From the NCBI GenBank assembly GCA_002684875.1, contig NYVY01000108.1, positions 1 through 5,718 on the forward strand: 5,718 nucleotides of DNA. Reading direction: 5' to 3'. Of this stretch, positions 1 to 5,718 are shown piece after piece. The position numbers were made by a program, and so were the translations under genes. The number at the start of each line of letters is the position of its first letter. The first letter of the stretch is position 1. The notes under the pieces were generated by a model that made no database searches, was not told the origin of the DNA, and worked only from the letters and a program-made list of their open reading frames with translations. This DNA comes from Pseudomonadota bacterium (GTDB taxonomy: Bacteria > Pseudomonadota > Gammaproteobacteria > Burkholderiales > Burkholderiaceae_A).

Positions 1-315
1 ACACCTTATTTAAAAAAATCGAAGCTTTATGATCAGGCATCTAAAGGCATAGAGTCAACTACTATTGCTGCGTCTGTGCCAGATATTATAAACACTGCAC
101 TAAAAGCGGATGGTTTTTTGATTGTGTTGTTAGGTTCCACAGAGACAAATTCTATAAGAGAATGTATTGATGCATTTTCACATAAAAAAAGTGGATTCCT
201 TTTAATCCACAACTATGCCATCGAAAAGTCACCAAGCCACCATCTTTATGCGGTTGAACGCGGGCTTAGAATATTAGAATTGCCCGATGGATCGGGTGAG
301 TGCCTAAAGTTATAA
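1..315 (+). CDS. 3' end of an unidentified gene (C-terminal 104 residues)
   Basis: The reading frame is open from base 1 to the TAA at 313-315, so this is the C-terminal part of a longer protein and its start lies outside the window. An in-frame GTG at 76 is not needed as a start, because codons before it continue without a stop. The visible 104 residues are soluble, with no membrane segment or signal. A hydrophobic strand (GFLIVLLGS, residues 38-46) is followed by a helix-like stretch with IRECIDAF, then a second hydrophobic strand (GFLLIHNY). The end is LELPDGSGECLKL. This strand-helix-strand pattern ending in a short acidic/Gly loop resembles the last part of a Rossmann-like domain, for example a class I SAM-dependent methyltransferase. 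Modification enzymes do often sit beside flagellin genes, but this is a guess from pattern and context. The gene converges on the flagellin at 370-3798, so it is not in its operon. Confidence 0.7.
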   Translation, partial: TPYLKKSKLYDQASKGIESTTIAASVPDIINTALKADGFLIVLLGSTETNSIRECIDAFSHKKSGFLLIHNYAIEKSPSHHLYAVERGLRILELPDGSGECLKL

Positions 316-343
316 AAAAAAAACCCCGACGCGAGGCCGGGGT
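314..343 (-). terminator. Rho-independent terminator of the 1142-residue flagellin gene
   Basis: ACCCCG at 323-328 pairs with CGGGGT at 338-343. An A/C mismatch, one further C-G pair and a 5-base loop (331-335) complete the hairpin. On the minus strand the hairpin is followed at once by a run of ten T (314-323 read in reverse), the normal form of an intrinsic terminator. It lies 27 bases beyond the flagellin stop codon. The T-run overlaps the TAA stop of the convergent plus-strand gene. On the plus strand no T-run follows the hairpin, so it should act mainly on the minus strand. Confidence 0.85.
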
Positions 344-369
344 AAGTGGTTATGGAGAATTTACTACTT

Positions 370-3300
370 TTATTGCAACAGCTGGAGAACCAACTGTGGT
401 TGCTGATTAGCCTGAGCAAGCATTGCTGTGGCAGCCTGCTGGATAATCTGCGTTCTTGCGAGTTCAGAAGTCTCTTTCGCATAATCAGTATCGCGGATTC
501 TGCTCTGAGCTGAACCAGTACTTGTTACGATGTTACTTAGATTGTCAATCGTATGGGTCAACCTATTTTGAACAGCACCTAGGTTAGACCTTTCAGCTTG
601 CACGTATGCAAGAGCTGAATCAATTGCTCCCAAAGCGTCGCTCGCACCAGACTGAGTAGTAACACTAATCTCAGATATAGACTGGTTTCCTCCTCCTGAA
701 ACTGGACTATAGGAAGATGAACCTGTTGAGGAAGCTAAGTTTACAGTCAATGGAACAGAACCTTTTCCATCAAGTGCAACACGGTCGCCTTGTCCGCTTC
801 CAGGAGTCCAACTACCAGTCTTACCAGTTGCCGATGTAAAGGATTGCAGGATTATTTGACCTCCGTCATCCCTTCTGAAGAAGACATTACCGTCAGTATC
901 CATCGAAGTTTTAATATTCGAGCCAAGTAAAGCATCCTCTACAGCCTCAACAAACTTTCCAGTACTCGTTGTATTACTTATATCAACGACAGTGGAGGCT
1001 AAGTTGTAAGACTGTGTTCCGTCAGAGACAGTAAACCCGTATAAATCATCTCCTTCAAGGTTTAATGTTGCTGATGTGGCAATACCCATAGTACCGTTTG
1101 CCGTTCCAATTTTCGCCTTGACTTGGTTTAGAAATTGAAGGTCTAACGCATCTCCTTGATCAGAGGTTGACGGTGTAATAGTAGCAACCAAATCCTTGTG
1201 AGATTCTGGTGTTACGAAACCACCTATGTTTAACTCGCCTCCATCCCTCTGGAAAAAAGTAATAGCGCGACCATCAACTTTATACTCAAAGACGTCTTTG
1301 TCATGAACAGCATTAAGTTTAACCATAAGAGCATCCAAATTAGTCTTCAATGAAGAAGGCTCAAATGGTATCGACGCATCCCATGAAACCGCACTTGCCA
1401 TTGCCGCACTTGAATCAGTAGAGGTACCATCTAAATAGTTACCATTGATATTAAAGTTGAACTTCGTATCATCAGCATTAAACTCTACTCTTACTTCGGT
1501 TGAGGCTACTACATCACCTTGGGCAACCGCTGAGCTTGTTTGAACTGCAAAGTTCTTGTTTTGAGGACCAGTAACATATTCCTCCAATAATGGTCCGACT
1601 CCAAGCTGTGACAATTGGTTAGCAGAAGCATCATATCCAAAGCCAAGTGACCTTCCTGAAGGATCTCTAAATACCAACTCCGCAGTATCCGCATCATAAC
1701 TTACGGTAACGTTTGTCAAACCAGCTGTAACAACCGCAGAACCTGTATTCGCATCACGAACCATGATATCTGCTGAACCGCCTGTTCCTGAAACGATAGC
1801 CGCCTGGACTACAGAAGCAAAAGCATCACCATCTGCTAATCCTGTATTAACGTTAAGAGTAAAGTTGGCAGAGTTCTGTACTCCATCAACTGCTAACAGA
1901 AATCTATCTGTTCCCTCAGCAGAGAAATCTATACCAAATGATCCCGTGTTGAGCTTCACTCTCATCTCTGAAGTAAATGCATTTTGTGAGGCAAGCACAG
2001 CTGCAGCTCCAGGCTCGTTTATTGGTGTAACGGTCATATTTCCGTCAGAACTACTCACGTTTTCAACAGCAAGAGATCTTCCCTCTTTGTTCGTAATTTG
2101 TAAGGTATCCCCAGAAAATACGACTGAAAACTCCTGCGCATCAAAAGATGAATCAGCACCATAATTAGCAACTATTCCTGCGGAAATCGCTGCCATTACC
2201 GAAGCTTCGATATTATTTGCAACATTTGTTCCTGCGCCTGCAGACCCTCCAACATTAAGTGCTGTAGAGAAATCAGCGTAAACATCACCGTCCCCGTTAG
2301 TTAACTGAAATGCATACGTTGCTGCAGCGTTAGGGGAACCACCAACCATATCAGAGAACCTTATAGTCAAAGCACTTTCCTCTACTCTTCCCGTAAATGC
2401 AGCAGTTGCCTGTGTCTGCATAGCAGCGTCAGATTCTGCAAGAAGAATTGGTTCATTTAAACCATCTGTCTGAGCATCATCAACAACATTAAACAACACT
2501 TGACTATCTGACTGTGCAGAAAAACTAGACAGAGAAACCTTTCCGCCTGCATCATTGGTCAAAACGAGGTTGTCACCTTTCCACTCTGCAGAAATATTAT
2601 TTCGCATAGTTTCTCTAGCTAAGAGTCCGCCATTGTTCGCTTCATCTGTTCCGAACAAAAATCCGTCACCAGCGCCTTGAGTTACCTTTAATCTGCGGCC
2701 TTCTTGATCGGTAATCGTCATAGCGCCACCTGCTGTTGCTGCGCCAACTCGAGAATCAAACAACCTTTCAAGTTCTGCATCAAGAGCTGCAACAAGCTGT
2801 GTTTCTGTTACTGCAGTACTCGTAACACCGTTCGTTGACAATAGCTTATCTCTTAAATCAATTTGAACTGTAGCACCACCGTCTACCGAGATAGCAAATT
2901 TCACTTTAGCAAAATTCGCTGTATTTGTTAGGTCGATAGCGTTTCCAGTTGTAGCAGAGTTATTTGTTACCGAGCCAGTAATGGTGGAGTCTGTTTGTCC
3001 ACTAGCAGCACTTAAATTTAAACTAGCAGCAAATGCATCCTTACTAACTTGGCTAGTCATATCTACGGTTAGGCTAGCAACTTCTGCGGTAAGACCAGAA
3101 ACTCCATCAACAACTTTGAATGTATATGCGTCAGCACCTGAATTGTTCAAAAACTCTAAATTTACTACTGTATTTGTTGGAGCCGTTCCTTGGGCAAGAG
3201 CACCTTCAACGGGTGCAGAACCAGAAACAGATGAACTAGAAGTTTTTTGAATAGATTCTGCAGCAGAATTTGACGTTGCAACTCCTAAAACGCTTGAGTG

Positions 3301-3798
3301 CATACTGCCAATAGAAATGTTCATTGTTTGATTCTGATTAGAGCCAATTTGAAAAACCTTTGATCCGTAGGAACCATCCAATACATTTATGGAGTTAAAT
3401 TGGGTAGTATCCGAAACTCTATCAATTTCGGATGCTAACTGATCGATTTCATCCTGGATATAACGTCTATCCAAATCGCTATTGGTATCGTTGGATGCCT
3501 GCAAAGCAAGTTCACGCATACGCTGAAGCATATTCGTTACTTCCTCCATCGCACCTTCTGCTGTTTCAGTAAGTGAGACTGTATCGTAGGCATTTTTAAC
3601 TGCCATATTCAAACCACGAATTTGGGAATCCATCCTTGTACTTATTGCGAGACCCGCAGCATCATCTTTTGCAGAATTAATTTTGTTGCCTGTCGAGAGA
3701 CGCTCCATGGTCGTCGACAATTTTCTGTTATTTATATTAGATGAATCCTGCGCAATCAACGACTTAAGATTAGTGTTAATTACTGAGTTGCCAGACAT
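370..3798 (-). CDS. fliC: giant flagellin, 1142 residues
   Basis: Flagellin, the structural subunit of the flagellar filament, exported by the flagellar type III system. The start is the ATG at 3796-3798, 6 bases after a strong AAGGAGA. Residues 1-140 are the conserved N-terminal D0/D1 region: INTNLKSL, LSTGNKINSAKDDAAGLAIS, helices with LQRMRELALQASN, and FNSINVLDG. Residues 1037-1142 are the C-terminal D1/D0 region, with YVQAERSNLGAVQNRL and ending QQPQLVLQLLQ. Flagellins are commonly 300-550 residues. Here the extra length is a surface domain of nearly 900 residues (about 145-1036) built of beta-rich modules that recur in degenerate form. Cysteine is absent, as usual for flagellins, and there are three Trp (406, 806, 997). 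A sigma-28-type promoter, a leader hairpin and its own terminator suggest a late-class, monocistronic transcript. The flagellin assignment is firm from both ends; the symbol is generic because the paralogue could equally carry it. Confidence 0.97.
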   Translation of the reverse strand: MSGNSVINTNLKSLIAQDSSNINNRKLSTTMERLSTGNKINSAKDDAAGLAISTRMDSQIRGLNMAVKNAYDTVSLTETAEGAMEEVTNMLQRMRELALQASNDTNSDLDRRYIQDEIDQLASEIDRVSDTTQFNSINVLDGSYGSKVFQIGSNQNQTMNISIGSMHSSVLGVATSNSAAESIQKTSSSSVSGSAPVEGALAQGTAPTNTVVNLEFLNNSGADAYTFKVVDGVSGLTAEVASLTVDMTSQVSKDAFAASLNLSAASGQTDSTITGSVTNNSATTGNAIDLTNTANFAKVKFAISVDGGATVQIDLRDKLLSTNGVTSTAVTETQLVAALDAELERLFDSRVGAATAGGAMTITDQEGRRLKVTQGAGDGFLFGTDEANNGGLLARETMRNNISAEWKGDNLVLTNDAGGKVSLSSFSAQSDSQVLFNVVDDAQTDGLNEPILLAESDAAMQTQATAAFTGRVEESALTIRFSDMVGGSPNAAATYAFQLTNGDGDVYADFSTALNVGGSAGAGTNVANNIEASVMAAISAGIVANYGADSSFDAQEFSVVFSGDTLQITNKEGRSLAVENVSSSDGNMTVTPINEPGAAAVLASQNAFTSEMRVKLNTGSFGIDFSAEGTDRFLLAVDGVQNSANFTLNVNTGLADGDAFASVVQAAIVSGTGGSADIMVRDANTGSAVVTAGLTNVTVSYDADTAELVFRDPSGRSLGFGYDASANQLSQLGVGPLLEEYVTGPQNKNFAVQTSSAVAQGDVVASTEVRVEFNADDTKFNFNINGNYLDGTSTDSSAAMASAVSWDASIPFEPSSLKTNLDALMVKLNAVHDKDVFEYKVDGRAITFFQRDGGELNIGGFVTPESHKDLVATITPSTSDQGDALDLQFLNQVKAKIGTANGTMGIATSATLNLEGDDLYGFTVSDGTQSYNLASTVVDISNTTSTGKFVEAVEDALLGSNIKTSMDTDGNVFFRRDDGGQIILQSFTSATGKTGSWTPGSGQGDRVALDGKGSVPLTVNLASSTGSSSYSPVSGGGNQSISEISVTTQSGASDALGAIDSALAYVQAERSNLGAVQNRLTHTIDNLSNIVTSTGSAQSRIRDTDYAKETSELARTQIIQQAATAMLAQANQQPQLVLQLLQ
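829..3186 (-). repeat. degenerate beta-module repeats in the flagellin surface domain
   Basis: Within residues 205-990 a similar unit seems to recur. It runs: an opening strand that often ends in VDG or SDG, a short helix of the F..(S/A)V..A type, then a closing strand pair with an (E/S)GR.L or (D)GG....L.SF turn. Closing turns are visible at about residues 362-371 (DQEGRRLKV), 413-426 (NDAGGKVSLSSF), 568-578 (NKEGRSLAV), 710-720 (DPSGRSLGF), 850-861 (QRDGGELNIGGF) and 975-987 (RRDDGGQIILQSF). Spacing is irregular, about 50 to 155 residues, and the DNA copies are too diverged to be seen as nucleotide repeats. This fits a surface domain grown by old duplications of a flagellin beta-domain, similar in style to the known flagellin IN-type repeats. 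The module borders are my reading by eye. Confidence 0.45.
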
Positions 3799-3804
3799 GT
3801 AACA

Positions 3805-3811
3805 TCTCCTT
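3805..3811 (-). promoter_or_regulatory. strong Shine-Dalgarno site of the giant flagellin gene
   Basis: Reading the minus strand, AAGGAGA lies 6 bases upstream of the ATG at 3796-3798. It is preceded by a very AT-rich leader with an eight-T run (3813-3820). The near-perfect match and standard spacing fix the start codon and fit a highly expressed structural protein. Confidence 0.9.
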
Positions 3812-3829
3812 CAAAAAAAATTTAAATTT

Positions 3830-3856
3830 GAAGCTTTTCAAACCTCAAAAAGCTTC
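3830..3856 (-). other. hairpin in the 5' untranslated leader of the flagellin mRNA
   Basis: GAAGCTTTT and AAAAGCTTC (3848-3856 and 3830-3838 read on the minus strand) form a perfect 9-bp stem with a 9-base loop, TGAGGTTTG. It lies between the predicted transcription start (about 3863) and the ribosome binding site at 3805-3811, close to the 5' end of the transcript. A stem here could protect a long, abundant mRNA from 5'-dependent decay or serve as a binding site for a regulator. The stem is seen directly; the role is inference. Confidence 0.55.
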
Positions 3857-3869
3857 TTGCACGAGAGGG

Positions 3870-3896
3870 AGATCGTCGAAAGAAAAAAAAACTTGA
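3870..3896 (-). promoter_or_regulatory. sigma-28 (FliA)-type flagellar promoter
   Basis: On the minus strand, TCAAGTTT (3896-3889), an 11-base spacer and GACGATCT (3877-3870) match the flagellar sigma-28 form TCAAGTTT/TAAAGTTT - N11 - GCCGATAA. The -35 element is close to ideal and the -10 element keeps G.CGAT while departing at three positions. This is the only such match I found upstream of the flagellin. The expected start is near 3863, giving a leader of about 65 bases. The upstream flank (3900-3950) is AT-rich with a nine-A run, which could aid polymerase binding. Expression would then depend on FliA, released after hook completion. Confidence 0.75.
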
Positions 3897-3939
3897 CTGT
3901 TAATCGTAAAATTATCGAAAAAAAAACAATAAGTGTTGT

Positions 3940-3977
3940 AAAAATAACAAAACCCCAAGCCTAGGCTTGGGGTTTTT
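3940..3977 (-). terminator. palindromic terminator between the two flagellin genes
   Basis: Bases 3949-3976 are a perfect 28-bp inverted repeat centred at 3962/3963 (AAAACCCCAAGCCTAGG and its complement). As RNA this is a GC-cored stem closed by A-U pairs. On the minus strand it leads into TTTTGTTATTTTT (down to 3940), so it should end the transcript of the upstream flagellin about 60 bases past its stop. The plus strand also has five T after the stem, so it can work both ways. Its position before the sigma-28 promoter separates the two flagellin transcripts. Confidence 0.88.
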
Positions 3978-3994
3978 GGTTTACTGCCTACTCT

Positions 3995-4017
3995 GTATCG
4001 GAAATAAAATCCGATAC
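3995..4017 (-). other. second hairpin in the 3' untranslated region
   Basis: GTATCGGA (3995-4002) pairs perfectly with TCCGATAC (4010-4017) around a 7-base A/T loop. It sits between the second flagellin's stop codon (4035-4037) and the palindromic terminator. No T-run follows on the minus strand, so it does not look like a terminator on its own. It may block 3' exonuclease decay or be part of a 3'-derived small RNA; neither can be shown here. Confidence 0.5.
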
Positions 4018-4034
4018 TTTAACCTACCAAACGA

Positions 4035-5718
4035 TTACTGTAACAAAGCTAAAACAATCTGAGGTTGCTGATTAGCCTGAGCCAACATAGCAGTTGCTGC
4101 CTGTTGAATGATTTGAGCTCTTGCTAACTCAGCTGTCTCCTTAGCATAGTCAGTATCCAGTACTCGGCTTCTTGCAGAAGCAGCGTTTGTCATCGCGTTA
4201 GTAAGATTATCAACTGTATACGTTAAGCGATTTTGAACAGCTCCCAGATTAGACCGTTCGGCTTGTACATAACTAATCGCAGAATCGATTGTTGTTATGG
4301 CAGTATCTGCTCCAACTTGGGTTGAGATGCTCATGTTGGCAATGGAATTTCCGCTTCCAGTTGAACCACTACTGAATCCACTACCGCTGCTACTTCCTGT
4401 AGTAGTGGTAGTACTAGTTGAACCTGCAACTGATCCCGTTCCCGCAACATTATATGCTGTGCCTTGTCCTGAATCAGGAGTCCAAGTTCCACTGCTACCC
4501 TGAGCGGCAGTGAAGGATTGTAATATCACTGATCCTCCATCACTTCTTCTAAAGAAGACATTACCACTGGTGTCCATGGTTACATTAATGCCAGATCCCA
4601 ATAAGGCTTCCGTCACTGCATTTCCAAAATTATTGGTGCTCGTTGTATCGTCAATATCCACTATTAGATTACTGGCAGTATAACTTTGTGTGCCATCCGA
4701 AACGGTCATTGAGTACACGTCATCCCCACTAAGAGTAAGCGTTGCCGCGGTAGCTACACCCTGGGTACCGACCGCGGTAGCAGCAAGTGCCTTGTCGTGA
4801 TTTTGGAATACCATGGTTTGGTTAGTTCCCTGACCCGATGGGGTAGCAACAGTTGCAGTCAAATCCTTGTGAGTTGATGCGGTAACAAAACCGCCTAGCA
4901 AAATTTCTCCACCGTCTCTCTGTCTCAACGTTATCGACTTCCCAGTTCCATCAATACTGTATTCAAATACAGACGAAGGGTGAGCCGCATTCAGAGTTGT
5001 CATCAGTGTGTTCAGCTTATTTTGCAACGTCGCCGTATCTGAACCAAAATCAGCAGAAACAGATGCTGCCATGGCCGCACTAGAATTTGTTGACGAACCA
5101 TCTAAATACTGTCCATTCAAGTTGAAGTTGAACGATGCGTCTGCAGTGCTGAAGGTTAGAGTTACCTCAGAAGCGTTTATAACATCTCCCTGAGCGACTC
5201 CAGCAAAATCTCTTTTAACTGTTAAACCTTTGTTTGATGCACCGGTAACCTCCTCTAACAAGGGACCGTTGGAGGTCGTTAACGTGCTTGAACCTGCGTA
5301 CGCAAACCCCATAGCCCGTCCAGCATTATCACGGAACACCAACTCCGCTGTATCTGCATCAAATGTTACCGTGATGTTAGATAAATCAGCTGTGGCAATA
5401 GCACTTCCCGTATTAGGATTGTTAATGGTATTGTCCGAGGCTCTGACAGCTGTTTGGATTGCAGATGCGAAGTCAGCACCGGTAGCCAATCCTCCTGCAG
5501 CACTACCGTTAACGTCTATTGTTAGGTCAGCAGACCCGTTAACTCCGTCGAGCGTGAAGGCAAATAGACTGGTATCAGTTGCCGACAAATCTTGGCCGAA
5601 AGTCGATGTGTTCAACTGAAGTCGGGTTTCCGAGTAATATGCGTTTTGACTTGCCAAGATTTGCGCAGCACCAGGTTCGTTGATCGGTGTAACAGTAACA
5701 AATCCATGAGTACTACTA
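4035..5718 (-). CDS. second giant flagellin, C-terminal 560 residues (N-terminal part outside window)
   Basis: Paralogue of the flagellin at 370-3798. The frame stays open to the window edge. The codons upstream of 5657 read TVTPINEPGAAQILASQNA, which matches residues 588-607 of the first flagellin. A start at the TTG codon at 5655-5657 is therefore false, and the real start lies beyond 5718. The visible part has the same surface-domain blocks as the paralogue (DADTAELVFRD, GPLLEE, YLDG, QRDGGE, VSDGTQSY, WTP.SGQG). A Ser/Thr/Gly-rich linker (about 4347-4432) comes next, then the C-terminal D1/D0 helices ending QQPQIVLALLQ. In the last 76 residues I count 61 identical to the paralogue. No cysteine is visible. 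If the missing part is as long as in the paralogue, the whole protein is also about 1,100 residues. The gene has its own terminator (3940-3977). Confidence 0.95.
   Translation of the reverse strand, partial: SSTHGFVTVTPINEPGAAQILASQNAYYSETRLQLNTSTFGQDLSATDTSLFAFTLDGVNGSADLTIDVNGSAAGGLATGADFASAIQTAVRASDNTINNPNTGSAIATADLSNITVTFDADTAELVFRDNAGRAMGFAYAGSSTLTTSNGPLLEEVTGASNKGLTVKRDFAGVAQGDVINASEVTLTFSTADASFNFNLNGQYLDGSSTNSSAAMAASVSADFGSDTATLQNKLNTLMTTLNAAHPSSVFEYSIDGTGKSITLRQRDGGEILLGGFVTASTHKDLTATVATPSGQGTNQTMVFQNHDKALAATAVGTQGVATAATLTLSGDDVYSMTVSDGTQSYTASNLIVDIDDTTSTNNFGNAVTEALLGSGINVTMDTSGNVFFRRSDGGSVILQSFTAAQGSSGTWTPDSGQGTAYNVAGTGSVAGSTSTTTTTGSSSGSGFSSGSTGSGNSIANMSISTQVGADTAITTIDSAISYVQAERSNLGAVQNRLTYTVDNLTNAMTNAASARSRVLDTDYAKETAELARAQIIQQAATAMLAQANQQPQIVLALLQ

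Noticed and set aside
76..78. GTG as start of the first plus-strand gene
   Set aside because: The same frame is open to base 1 without a stop and there is no clear ribosome site, so a truncated longer gene is more likely.
246..482. 78-codon open frame on the minus strand overlapping the flagellin 3' end
   Set aside because: It runs through the flagellin C-terminus in another frame and across the terminator. The minus-strand frame at 1509-1697 is likewise a frame shadow.
1763..2164. 133-codon open frame on the plus strand inside the flagellin gene
   Set aside because: Antisense shadow of the beta-rich flagellin; no ribosome site, no recognisable domain. The same holds for the open frames at 2981-3250, 4297-4503, 5008-5193 and 5230-5619 (+).
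829..3186. Tandem DNA repeat or CRISPR-like array
   Set aside because: The similarity is only at protein level and strongly diverged; there are no regular direct repeats with spacers.
3893..3915. Plus-strand TTGACT as a sigma-70 -35 element
   Set aside because: No -10 hexamer at the right spacing, and no plus-strand gene downstream; it is the complement of the sigma-28 -35 region.
5655..5657. TTG as start codon of the second flagellin
   Set aside because: The frame continues upstream and encodes residues matching the paralogue; no Shine-Dalgarno site is placed for it, and a flagellin needs its N-terminal D0/D1 domain.

Overview
The window looks like a piece of the flagellin locus of a motile, AT-leaning gammaproteobacterium. 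It is most simply read as two tandem, very large flagellin genes on the minus strand, next to the tail of an unrelated plus-strand gene. Three things point to a marine oceanospirillalean-type organism: flagellins with classical D0/D1 ends, a sigma-28-type promoter of the TCAAG...CGAT form, and the unusual flagellin size. Giant flagellins of about 1,000 residues are known from marine Oceanospirillales such as Bermanella and Oleibacter. The taxonomy is inference only; there is no marker gene here.

Layout. Bases 1-315 (+) are the 3' end of a gene that begins before the window; I could not identify its product with confidence. It converges on the first flagellin, and an intrinsic terminator serving the minus strand (about 314-343) overlaps its stop codon. 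Bases 370-3798 (-) encode a complete 1142-residue flagellin. Its upstream region holds a strong Shine-Dalgarno site, a 9-bp hairpin in the untranslated leader and a sigma-28-like promoter (3870-3896) whose spacer is mostly a T homopolymer. Bases 3940-4017 hold a perfect 28-bp palindrome acting as a terminator and a second hairpin, both in the 3' region of the upstream flagellin gene. Bases 4035-5718 (-) are the last 560 codons of a second, paralogous flagellin whose N-terminal half lies beyond the window edge.

How they work together. Both proteins have the C-terminal D1/D0 helices that polymerise into the filament core. Both also share an enlarged, repeat-built surface domain that aligns block by block. 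A terminator and a separate promoter between them indicate two independent transcripts. The likely outcome is a thick filament made of one or both giant subunits. I see no mobile element, CRISPR array, tRNA or rRNA, and no wholly new system. The oversized paired flagellins and their promoter and leader architecture are the points of interest.
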